DNA of 10,161 nucleotides from CAIYEO01 sp037139575 (GTDB taxonomy: Bacteria > Patescibacteriota > Saccharimonadia > Saccharimonadales > UBA4665): assembly GCA_037139575.1 (NCBI GenBank), contig JBAXGD010000014.1, positions 1 to 10,161 of the forward strand, written 5' to 3'. The notes beneath the pieces were generated by a model that was not told the origin of the DNA, did no database searches, and was given only the letters and a program-made list of their open reading frames with translations. Below are positions 1-5,264 of the stretch, piece by piece. A program made the translations under genes and the position numbers. Position 1 is the stretch's first letter. Each line of letters opens with the position of its first letter.

Positions 1-864
1 GCTATCAACCCAGTTAACCCCAAAGCAATTCCAGTTGGTGACGGAAATGTATCAAGTAGCTCACCAAAAAATGGGAGCATTTATGCATGTCAAATCCCTG
101 CAGGTGGGGGCGGCGGCAACGGCACGGGACCTTGGCTGAATAAAACAACAAAGACCTGGGATTCAACAATGAAGACGGCCGTGTCCGGTGCTGTAGCCTG
201 GCCATCTGCAAATTATCAAGTAAGTGTATCTCAAAACAATCGAATTATTACAGGTAATGATTTGCCTATAAACGGTCAGACCACTGGTATTTACCCCATT
301 CAGAAAACCGATAAAGCGTATATGTATGACGGCAATCCTAACAAGATAGCTTCCCAAACAATCAGTTTGACACTACCACTGCAGCCATCAGCTGCGTCAA
401 AACCAGGATGTCTCAACATGGATTCAATTGGCATTCTGAGTGATGGTGTAGCGTTATTCAACGGATTAGATGGTGAAAGCAGAGATGCAGCAGTACATGA
501 AACACTTGATAGTTGCGATGGCCATCCTCAACAAAGTAGCGAGTATCACCACCACAATATCCCATCGTGTATATTGGCCAAACACAATACTCCTAATACT
601 TCGAGCTTAGTAGGTTATGCGAATGACGGATACGGCATTTATGTGGAGCGAGACAGTAAGGGTAATTTGCTAACCAACGCCAATCTTGATGAATGCCATG
701 GGAGAACAAGCAGTATATTATGGGACGGGAAGAATATTGATATGTACCACTACGTAGCCACTATAGAGTATCCTTACACACTCGGCTGCTTCCATGGGGC
801 TTCCCAAGTCAAACAAACTACACCAGCAATGGGCCTTCGCCAGGCACCTATACCACCAAGATAA
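1..864 (+). CDS. YHYH-domain secreted protein, 5' end missing
   Basis: The frame is open from base 1 to the TAA at 862-864, so at least 287 residues are visible and the true start lies upstream; the internal ATG at 169 is not a credible start. A Gly-rich linker (about 99-117, five Gly in a row) precedes a domain matching the YHYH family (PF14240). Its landmarks are an NGTGPW entry, a D-x-C-x-GHP segment near 508-528, Y-H-H-H at 544-555, LDECHGRTS starting at 685, Y-H-Y-V at 745-756, then a YPY and GCFHG ending. The family is usually extracellular, often with a signal peptide or lipobox, and its biochemical role is not established. Paired Cys residues suit an exported, disulfide-bearing domain. 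The signal region lies outside the window. The first motif is YHHH rather than YHYH. A 101-base spacer follows before the next gene. Confidence 0.85.
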   Translation, partial: AINPVNPKAIPVGDGNVSSSSPKNGSIYACQIPAGGGGGNGTGPWLNKTTKTWDSTMKTAVSGAVAWPSANYQVSVSQNNRIITGNDLPINGQTTGIYPIQKTDKAYMYDGNPNKIASQTISLTLPLQPSAASKPGCLNMDSIGILSDGVALFNGLDGESRDAAVHETLDSCDGHPQQSSEYHHHNIPSCILAKHNTPNTSSLVGYANDGYGIYVERDSKGNLLTNANLDECHGRTSSILWDGKNIDMYHYVATIEYPYTLGCFHGASQVKQTTPAMGLRQAPIPPR

Positions 865-949
865 CGTTATAGATATAATCTGAGTTGCGACAGACAAGAC
901 AATGGCCATCCGAGCATATGCATATTAGACCACTCTTTGGGGCCTTTTT

Positions 950-958
950 TGTTATACT
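950..958 (+). promoter_or_regulatory. Extended -10 promoter, leaderless type
   Basis: TG-T-TATACT (950-958) is an extended -10 box ending 7 bases before the ATG at 966. A transcript starting the usual distance downstream would begin at or next to the start codon. No Shine-Dalgarno sequence and no good -35 box are visible. It supports 966 as the start of the hydrolase gene. A run of six T (945-950) just upstream may belong to the end of the previous transcription unit. Confidence 0.55.
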
Positions 959-965
959 GAAAGAA

Positions 966-2009
966 ATGAAATCAGAACAAATTAATCCTAATTGGGACGA
1001 TAAAAAAATAACTCCTTTAGAGGATCCATTAGGTGAGTTCAATGTACGTGGAGGATTGAATTTTGATGATTATCAGAATTTGGTTGCCCATATGAACGAA
1101 GCACACCCGGAACAAGGCAAACAAGATTGGGATATAATCAAATCAAAATTACCATCATACGAAATGATGGAAGACCCATCTAGCCTACAAAAATTGCGAG
1201 TTCAACGATTCAATTGGCCTACTAGTTCGGAAGATTTGGGAGATACACCAGTAACCATTATTAATTCCCCGTTTGGTATCCCCATAGATTTACCGCAGAC
1301 TGAATATCGAAATTTTATTTTGGCTGAAGCAATTAGGTTACCGGTGCTTATCATTGAGAATCCAGGTTATGGAGATTCAGAAAAACTAACCGAAGATCAG
1401 AAAAAGGATTTGAGATCTGGTAGTTTTCATAAAGTTGCAGATTCAATGCTTGGTATTATTGAATCGCTCGGGGTGAATAAAATTAATTTGGTTGGCTATT
1501 CGATGGGCAGTGAGTTAGCGGCTGCAATTGCTGCGGATGCTAAAATTCATCAACTAAACATAGAAAATATTTTAATCATGGAGTCTCCAAGAATTGAGGA
1601 GCAAAATCCAGCAAAATTAGCTAAAAATTTTGCTAATGATATCGATAACCTAAAATTTACTTGGCAACATCCCATAGACCCTGTTCTTAGAGAAATCGCA
1701 GGCACTAAACTTAAAGTGGGTTTGCCAAAGGGCCTTTTCACTTATGGAATTGCCTTATTCCAAGGCGGAATAAAAAATGATTTAGAGACCGCCCTTAAGG
1801 ATCAGCCGAATATGAAATTAACAATTGCCAATGCCGGTTCAAGTACCATAAGTTCTTCGAAAGCTAATTCAATAATCTTTGAGTATCTCAAGCAAGAATA
1901 TCCAGAGCATAATATCAGCAGAATTGTCATTCCGGGTGAAAGTCATGCTTTTGCAGATAATGTAGCTAGGTTTGCTAGCTTAGTAGATATTGTTTTTAAT
2001 AAGAGATAG
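966..2009 (+). CDS. Alpha/beta hydrolase-fold protein
   Basis: This is a predicted 347-residue cytoplasmic enzyme with an alpha/beta-hydrolase core in its C-terminal two thirds; the substrate is unknown. The nucleophile elbow is G-Y-S-M-G with Ser179 (codon 1500-1502), preceded by the strand NKINLVGY. The catalytic His candidate is His327 in GESHAF (codon 1944-1946). An oxyanion-side segment NPGYGDSE lies at about residues 131-138. The usual acid after strand 7 is not obvious (IANAGSS); Glu206 in MESPR after strand 6 is an alternative. The first ~90 residues are hydrophilic and do not match a domain I know. I chose ATG 966 over an in-frame ATG at 885, because the longer start would overlap the -10 box at 950-958 and adds a segment unlike the rest. 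No signal peptide follows the chosen start. It converges on the membrane-protein gene downstream. Confidence 0.85.
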   Translation: MKSEQINPNWDDKKITPLEDPLGEFNVRGGLNFDDYQNLVAHMNEAHPEQGKQDWDIIKSKLPSYEMMEDPSSLQKLRVQRFNWPTSSEDLGDTPVTIINSPFGIPIDLPQTEYRNFILAEAIRLPVLIIENPGYGDSEKLTEDQKKDLRSGSFHKVADSMLGIIESLGVNKINLVGYSMGSELAAAIAADAKIHQLNIENILIMESPRIEEQNPAKLAKNFANDIDNLKFTWQHPIDPVLREIAGTKLKVGLPKGLFTYGIALFQGGIKNDLETALKDQPNMKLTIANAGSSTISSSKANSIIFEYLKQEYPEHNISRIVIPGESHAFADNVARFASLVDIVFNKR

Positions 2010-2067
2010 CTCTTAACTCTTGGATATATTTGCAATATAAGCCGCGGTGCTCTAACGAATCTCGTTA
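2001..2067. terminator. Possible bidirectional terminator zone with three small hairpins
   Basis: The short gap between two convergent genes carries three perfect but small stems. They are AAGAG/CTCTT (2001-2005 with 2010-2014, over the hydrolase stop), TATATT/AATATA (2025-2030 with 2034-2039) and TAACGA/TCGTTA (2053-2058 with 2062-2067, over the stop of the opposing gene). None is GC-rich. A T-rich stretch follows on the + strand at about 2078-2088, so termination is plausible but not demonstrated. Confidence 0.3.
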
Positions 2068-2763
2068 TTTGAGGCTATTTTTATTTTTAAGAGCAACAGT
2101 TGGTAATATTACGGTAACTAAAATTACCGCATATATAACTGCAAAACCACACATGATACTTGGTATGGCATTAATAGTCTTTGGGTTAATTGAATTGACT
2201 ATACCGGTTGGCAAAAGGAAAGTTAAATATCCAAAAACCTGAAATAGTAGAGCTTTGCGTATTTTCTTGCTACTTGAATGTGCGAAATAAAGAGAAAGTA
2301 ATATGCCGCCAATTAGGAGTAAATAGTAATAGGCAAAATATAAACCACCAACCCCATGAGCCAATGTAAATATAGAATAATTGCCCCCACAAACTCTAGC
2401 TAAGAAAGCCGAGTTTTGGAGTCCTAATGCTAGTGCAAAAATAATCGAGGCCGCGTAAGTGGTTATTATCAGGGGGAGGTTTTTTTTCTTTGCTATTCTA
2501 TATATTAAGTGAAGTCCTAGAGCAGGTAGTAATGTTATGGCTACAAATCCAATATGCATAAATGCTGCAGCTTGATGATTGCCACAAACATTAAATTCAG
2601 ATAATTGAAATGTGGCTAATAGGATTAAGATGGCAGCAATAATTCTTGTTGTGGGATTTAGTTTATATCTCACAACTGTATATATAAACATTGTTGTCTC
2701 TAAGATCATTGTTGCCAGCATTATTGGAGGTGAAAAGCAGAAAAACATATCTTTTTTTCTCAT
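2065..2763 (-). CDS. Seven-helix integral membrane protein, unknown function
   Basis: The 232-residue product is almost entirely hydrophobic helices, with approximate spans 11-31, 40-58, 68-90, 96-113, 137-158, 168-186 and 196-221. Short charged loops (KKK after helix 3, SSKKIRK after helix 5) and a basic tail separate or follow them. Conserved-looking residues include FQLSEFNVC in helix 2 and a His in AFMHIGF at the start of helix 3. The layout resembles the seven-helix sensor region found at the N-terminus of some histidine kinases, but no kinase, cyclase or other output domain follows, and I cannot assign a family. The start at 2763 is supported by an extended -10 box (2770-2778) exactly 6 bases away. 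It is divergent from the 139-residue gene and shares an inverted repeat with it. Confidence 0.8.
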   Translation of the reverse strand: MRKKDMFFCFSPPIMLATMILETTMFIYTVVRYKLNPTTRIIAAILILLATFQLSEFNVCGNHQAAAFMHIGFVAITLLPALGLHLIYRIAKKKNLPLIITTYAASIIFALALGLQNSAFLARVCGGNYSIFTLAHGVGGLYFAYYYLLLIGGILLSLYFAHSSSKKIRKALLFQVFGYLTFLLPTGIVNSINPKTINAIPSIMCGFAVIYAVILVTVILPTVALKNKNSLK

Positions 2764-2769
2764 AGGTGA

Positions 2770-2778
2770 ATGTTAGCA
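2770..2778 (-). promoter_or_regulatory. Extended -10 promoter, leaderless type
   Basis: Read on the minus strand, TG-C-TAACAT lies 6 bases before the ATG of the membrane-protein gene. The hexamer matches the -10 consensus at the key T1, A2 and T6 positions and carries the extended TGn. There is no Shine-Dalgarno site, so the transcript is probably leaderless. Confidence 0.45.
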
Positions 2779-2784
2779 CTAAAG

Positions 2785-2829
2785 GCCATTATTAGATACT
2801 GTCATAATAATTGTGCTTGCAATAATGGC
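2785..2829. repeat. 9-bp inverted repeat between divergent genes
   Basis: GCCATTATT (2785-2793) and AATAATGGC (2821-2829) are perfect reverse complements separated by 27 bases. Their inner edges do not pair further. Each arm lies almost the same distance from its flanking start codon: 22 bases from ATG 2763 (minus) and 24 bases from ATG 2853 (plus). Each gene is therefore preceded by AATAATGGC in the same relative orientation, within the -22 to -32 zone of the predicted leaderless promoters. It could be a shared operator, a mirrored upstream promoter element, or chance. Confidence 0.6.
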
Positions 2830-2838
2830 ACAGTAAGA

Positions 2839-2846
2839 TGTAATCT
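2839..2846 (+). promoter_or_regulatory. Candidate -10 region for the 139-residue gene
   Basis: Two overlapping hexamers are possible. TGTAAT (2839-2844) matches TATAAT in 5 of 6 positions and ends 8 bases before ATG 2853. TAATCT (2841-2846) ends 6 bases before it and follows TG directly. TTGCAA (2817-2822) is a weak -35 candidate. No Shine-Dalgarno site is visible. Confidence 0.3.
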
Positions 2847-2852
2847 TTTTCT

Positions 2853-3272
2853 ATGGAAACAACACATTTCGAGCAATTACAGCCACTCTACAAGGAATAT
2901 AGACAGGTCATAGATGGCATTCATCCAGAATCCACTGTTCAAGTTTATTGGAGAGCAGAGCTGGTTCCAGATAAGCTAAAAGATGCAATATCAAAAATAG
3001 GCGTAGATGCTTCTTCTGAAGAACTTGAAGAGGCTCGGTCCAAGGCTTTATATCAAAATATGTCAGCGCGAGATTGTGCTCTAATTAACAATGGTTTTGC
3101 TGGCACAATCAAAGACATTTTTCAAAGGCTCGATAAAGATGGTTTGATTTCAGAATCTGATGTCGTATTGCTAAGTGTTCTAAGAAAAATCCCTGACGAA
3201 AGAGTAAAGGGCGCAACATTAATTGGCGGACAAAATGCTTATTATTGGGGCGGAATTTTTACCGAAGTATAG
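2853..3272 (+). CDS. Hypothetical protein, 139 residues
   Basis: I do not recognise a family. The product is soluble, charged and probably helical, with acidic/basic alternation around residues 50-70 (EELEEARSKA). It has no signal peptide or membrane segment and a single Cys. The C-terminus is distinctive and glycine/aromatic-rich (IGGQNAYYWGG). A DKDGLIS segment near residue 94 superficially resembles a calcium loop but lacks the expected first and last ligands. The start is supported by the closest in-frame ATG to a candidate -10 box and by coding up to the divergent spacer. It converges on the 175-residue gene with only 14 bases between the stops. Confidence 0.7.
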   Translation: METTHFEQLQPLYKEYRQVIDGIHPESTVQVYWRAELVPDKLKDAISKIGVDASSEELEEARSKALYQNMSARDCALINNGFAGTIKDIFQRLDKDGLISESDVVLLSVLRKIPDERVKGATLIGGQNAYYWGGIFTEV

Positions 3273-3287
3273 GTTTAGTTTCTAAAT
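3273..3287. terminator. Small AT-rich hairpin between convergent genes
   Basis: TTTAG/CTAAA (3274-3278 with 3282-3286, loop TTT), extended by a G-T pair (3273/3287), fills the whole 14-base gap between two convergent stop codons. The stem is AT-rich and weak; a bidirectional terminator role is only suggested by position. Confidence 0.3.
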
Positions 3288-3814
3288 TATAATTCAATAA
3301 TTTCTGTTATTTCATTTCCCATATGTCTATATGCCATAGGTTTATCGTCGATCATAAATTTTGATATTTCGAAAGGTTTCGATCCTATACTTGGGATCAG
3401 TTCAGCTTTCGTGGAGCTAACTATTTCATTATTATTAGAAATTACTAGAAAAACATTGTCTGGATCGTTTACATCATCGATTCCCCAAAGGAACCTGTAT
3501 CTGCCTCCTTCTTCCAATTCTGCAATCCAAACATTCTCTTTTTTCGAAGGTATGATTTGTTGGTATGCAGCCAATAGCCTTTGTTCGAGATGAGGTTCGG
3601 GATTAACGAATACTGTCAGCCCGGAAGGACTATAGTTCTCTCCCGTTACGGTTTTGAATCTTTCCGTCTCTCCAATCCCTTTGTATTTATAAACAGAACC
3701 TTTACTAGTTTTGAAGCCATCTATTGTACTCAATTTGGCCTTTATTTTATTTAGATTTTCGAAATAAATATTATTTAGATTTTCAGAGCTATTCATATAT
3801 TCAATTATAGACAT
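3287..3814 (-). CDS. Hypothetical protein, 175 residues
   Basis: I do not recognise a family. The product lacks Cys, signal peptide and membrane helices. A helical N-terminus (about 1-32, Asn-rich) is followed by what looks like a mixed beta-rich domain: YKYKGIGE, GLTVFVN, VWIAELEEGGRYRFLWGI, NVFLVISN, PFEISKFMIDD. This hints at a small globular cytoplasmic protein, possibly an effector or immunity-like product, but nothing in the sequence decides that. The start at 3814 uses an ATG 28 bases from the divergent HIT gene; an ATG at codon 7 is an alternative. I see no clean -10 box or Shine-Dalgarno site for it. Confidence 0.7.
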   Translation of the reverse strand: MSIIEYMNSSENLNNIYFENLNKIKAKLSTIDGFKTSKGSVYKYKGIGETERFKTVTGENYSPSGLTVFVNPEPHLEQRLLAAYQQIIPSKKENVWIAELEEGGRYRFLWGIDDVNDPDNVFLVISNNNEIVSSTKAELIPSIGSKPFEISKFMIDDKPMAYRHMGNEITEIIEL

Positions 3815-3826
3815 TAATATTCATAT

Positions 3827-3835
3827 TGGTACAAT
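3827..3835 (+). promoter_or_regulatory. Extended -10 promoter, leaderless type
   Basis: TG-G-TACAAT lies 7 bases before the ATG of the HIT gene at 3843. It sits inside a 28-base divergent spacer, so any -35 region must overlap the opposing gene. The box is part of ATTG-GTA-CAAT, a small dyad. No Shine-Dalgarno site is present. Confidence 0.55.
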
Positions 3836-3842
3836 TGAATTT

Positions 3843-4244
3843 ATGGACTGTATTTTTTGTAAAATAATAAGCGATGAAATAAGTAGTTATAAGGTTTTCG
3901 AAGATGATCTTGTATTTGCATTTTTAGATATAAATCCACTAACCAAAGGACATACCTTAATTATTCCCAAGAAACACTATTTAGATATTCTAGATATAGA
4001 TGATCAAAGTATTGAAAGAGTTGCGGTGGTTGCAAAGAAGCTGGCAAATCAATATGTACAAAAGCTTGGAGCCGAGGGATTTAACTTAAGGCAATCTAGC
4101 GGCGCTATTGCGCATCAGGATGTTTTCCATTTCCATATGCATTTAGTTCCCAGATATAGTGATGATGGCCTTAATCTAGATAATAAAAACCGCAATTTAG
4201 GCATAGATACCGAAGATATTTTCAATAAAATTACTAAAAGTTAG
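3843..4244 (+). CDS. HIT-family nucleotide hydrolase/transferase
   Basis: The 133-residue product is a full-length single-domain histidine-triad protein of the HINT/Hit-like branch, which hydrolyses nucleoside phosphoramidates or dinucleotides in the cytoplasm. The triad is H-F-H-M-H at His96, His98 and His100; His98 is the expected nucleophile. The N-terminal C-x-x-C-K (Cys3, Cys6), the D-x-x-P-x-x-x-G-H-x-L-I-I-P-K block (29-43) and the closing LVPR are typical. The usual AGQ before the triad reads AHQ (90-92). It begins with an extended -10 box 7 bases upstream and is followed after 6 bases by the rhodanese, so the two are probably co-transcribed. The physiological substrate cannot be told from sequence. 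Confidence 0.93.
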   Translation: MDCIFCKIISDEISSYKVFEDDLVFAFLDINPLTKGHTLIIPKKHYLDILDIDDQSIERVAVVAKKLANQYVQKLGAEGFNLRQSSGAIAHQDVFHFHMHLVPRYSDDGLNLDNKNRNLGIDTEDIFNKITKS

Positions 4245-4250
4245 TTTTTT

Positions 4251-4508
4251 ATGACAAGGACGATTATTGACGTTAGAGAGCCGATTGAGTTTAGGGCCGG
4301 GCATGTGAAAGGCGCCATTAATATTCCGCCTCGAAAATTATTGGCTGGTGCAGGCGAACTTAATGATATTCCTAAAAGTACTGAATTGATTGTTTATTGT
4401 CGCACCGGCAATCGTTCAGCTGCTTCAATCAATATTCTAAAAACCTTAGGCTACAATAATGTGATTAATGGAATCAATAAAGACAGAGTAGAGGCAGAAT
4501 ATTTATAG
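4251..4508 (+). CDS. Small single-domain rhodanese-like protein
   Basis: The 85-residue product carries the rhodanese signatures: I-I-D-V-R-E-P-x-E-F (5-14), G-H-V-K-G-A-I-N-I-P (17-26) and the active-site loop C-R-T-G-N-R-S with catalytic Cys50. Such proteins transfer sulfane sulfur via a persulfide on that Cys; the acceptor here is unknown. It is short for the family. The terminal part reads NVINGINKDRVEAEYL, without the common GG...W element. It follows the HIT gene by 6 bases (a T run, no Shine-Dalgarno site), so it depends on the HIT promoter and perhaps on translational re-initiation. Confidence 0.88.
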   Translation: MTRTIIDVREPIEFRAGHVKGAINIPPRKLLAGAGELNDIPKSTELIVYCRTGNRSAASINILKTLGYNNVINGINKDRVEAEYL

Positions 4509-4522
4509 GTTAAAGTACTTTT

Positions 4523-4531
4523 TGCTATAAT
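4523..4531 (+). promoter_or_regulatory. Extended -10 promoter, leaderless type
   Basis: TG-C-TATAAT is a perfect consensus extended -10 box ending 6 bases before the ATG of the transporter gene at 4538. It lies in the 29-base gap after the rhodanese. No Shine-Dalgarno site fits in the 6 intervening bases, so a leaderless transcript is predicted. It is the clearest example of this arrangement in the window. Confidence 0.7.
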
Positions 4532-4537
4532 AGCCAA

Positions 4538-5245
4538 ATGACAAAAAATATTACAATGCACCCCGAAGAACCACATAAATCTCATAGAAGCGCTTGGCTA
4601 AGAGCTGCAGTTCTTGGAGTTGACGACGGATTAGTTTCAGTTTCGAGTATTATGCTCGGTGTCGCATCGGCCCATGCAACAAATTCGATTATAATGACCG
4701 CTGGAATTGCTGGACTAGTAGCCGGAGCTCTATCTATGGCTGCTGGTGAATATGTATCAGTTAGCTCACAAAGAGATTCCGAAAAAGCCGACATTATCAT
4801 TGAAAGAAAATCGCTTGAGGCTAACCCTGATGAAGAGCTTGAAGAACTAGCTTCAATTTATGAAGATCGAGGCTTGAGCCCAAAGCTTGCCAAACAAGTA
4901 GCAATTGAGCTACACGATCATGACGCATTAGCTGCACACTTAAGAGATGAAATTGGGATTGATCATGAAGACTTGTCTAATCCAGTTCAAGCTGCACTAG
5001 CTTCTGCATCAGCCTTTTCTATAGGAGCATTCGTTCCAATAGCAGCTGCACTAATATTCCATGGATCTGACAGTTCCCTATATATAGTAATATTCTCATT
5101 AATCGCGTTAGCCATTTCTGGTGCGGTTGGTGCATTTCTTGGTGGTGGCAACAGATTGTGGGCTGCAGCAAGAGTTTTCTTAGGTGGTGGTGTAGCAATG
5201 GCTATTACTGCATTCATAGGTCACCTAATTGGCCGAAGCGTCTAA
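4538..5245 (+). CDS. VIT1/CCC1-family iron/manganese transporter
   Basis: The 235-residue inner-membrane protein matches the VIT1/CCC1 family, which exports or sequesters Fe2+ and Mn2+ by proton exchange. The first helix pair carries G-V-D-D-G-L-V-S (Asp29, Asp30) and A-G-A-L-S-M-A-A-G-E-Y-V-S (Glu71). These carry the Asp/Met/Glu positions that line the metal path in characterised members. A soluble acidic segment (about 80-145; Glu-rich ERK, EELEELASIYEDRG, HDHDA, RDEIG) corresponds to the cytoplasmic metal-binding domain. Three further helices follow at about 155-180, 184-205 and 210-231, giving five in total. Length is normal for bacterial members. Its own promoter is at 4523-4531, and the prenyl synthase follows after 19 bases, possibly in the same transcript. 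Specificity for iron versus manganese is not decided. Confidence 0.93.
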   Translation: MTKNITMHPEEPHKSHRSAWLRAAVLGVDDGLVSVSSIMLGVASAHATNSIIMTAGIAGLVAGALSMAAGEYVSVSSQRDSEKADIIIERKSLEANPDEELEELASIYEDRGLSPKLAKQVAIELHDHDALAAHLRDEIGIDHEDLSNPVQAALASASAFSIGAFVPIAAALIFHGSDSSLYIVIFSLIALAISGAVGAFLGGGNRLWAAARVFLGGGVAMAITAFIGHLIGRSV

Positions 5246-5264
5246 TCGCTAGAAAATAATAAAT

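Noticed and set aside
861..870. Perfect palindrome ATAACGTTAT over the YHYH stop codon
   Set aside because: It has no loop and no following T run, so it is not a terminator, and a 10-bp AT-rich palindrome can occur by chance.
904..950. GGCC...GGCC plus T6 as an intrinsic terminator
   Set aside because: Only four pairs form with a 33-base loop and the stem does not extend in either direction.
885..965. Longer start (ATG 885) for the alpha/beta hydrolase
   Set aside because: The extra 27 codons would span the T run and the extended -10 box that sits 7 bases before ATG 966, and the added peptide has no domain or signal-peptide character.
2030..2242. 70-residue open frame on the + strand
   Set aside because: It lies wholly antisense to the end of the seven-helix membrane gene, begins within the convergent gap and has no family signature; it is a shadow frame.
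3108..3170. EF-hand calcium loop in the 139-residue protein (DKDGLIS)
   Set aside because: Aligned on the Gly, position 1 is Arg and position 12 is Asp instead of Asp and Glu, so the canonical loop is not met.
5243..5264. Promoter for the prenyl synthase in the 19-base gap
   Set aside because: Only AATAAT-like A/T runs are present, at the wrong distance and without TGn; read-through from the transporter promoter is simpler.
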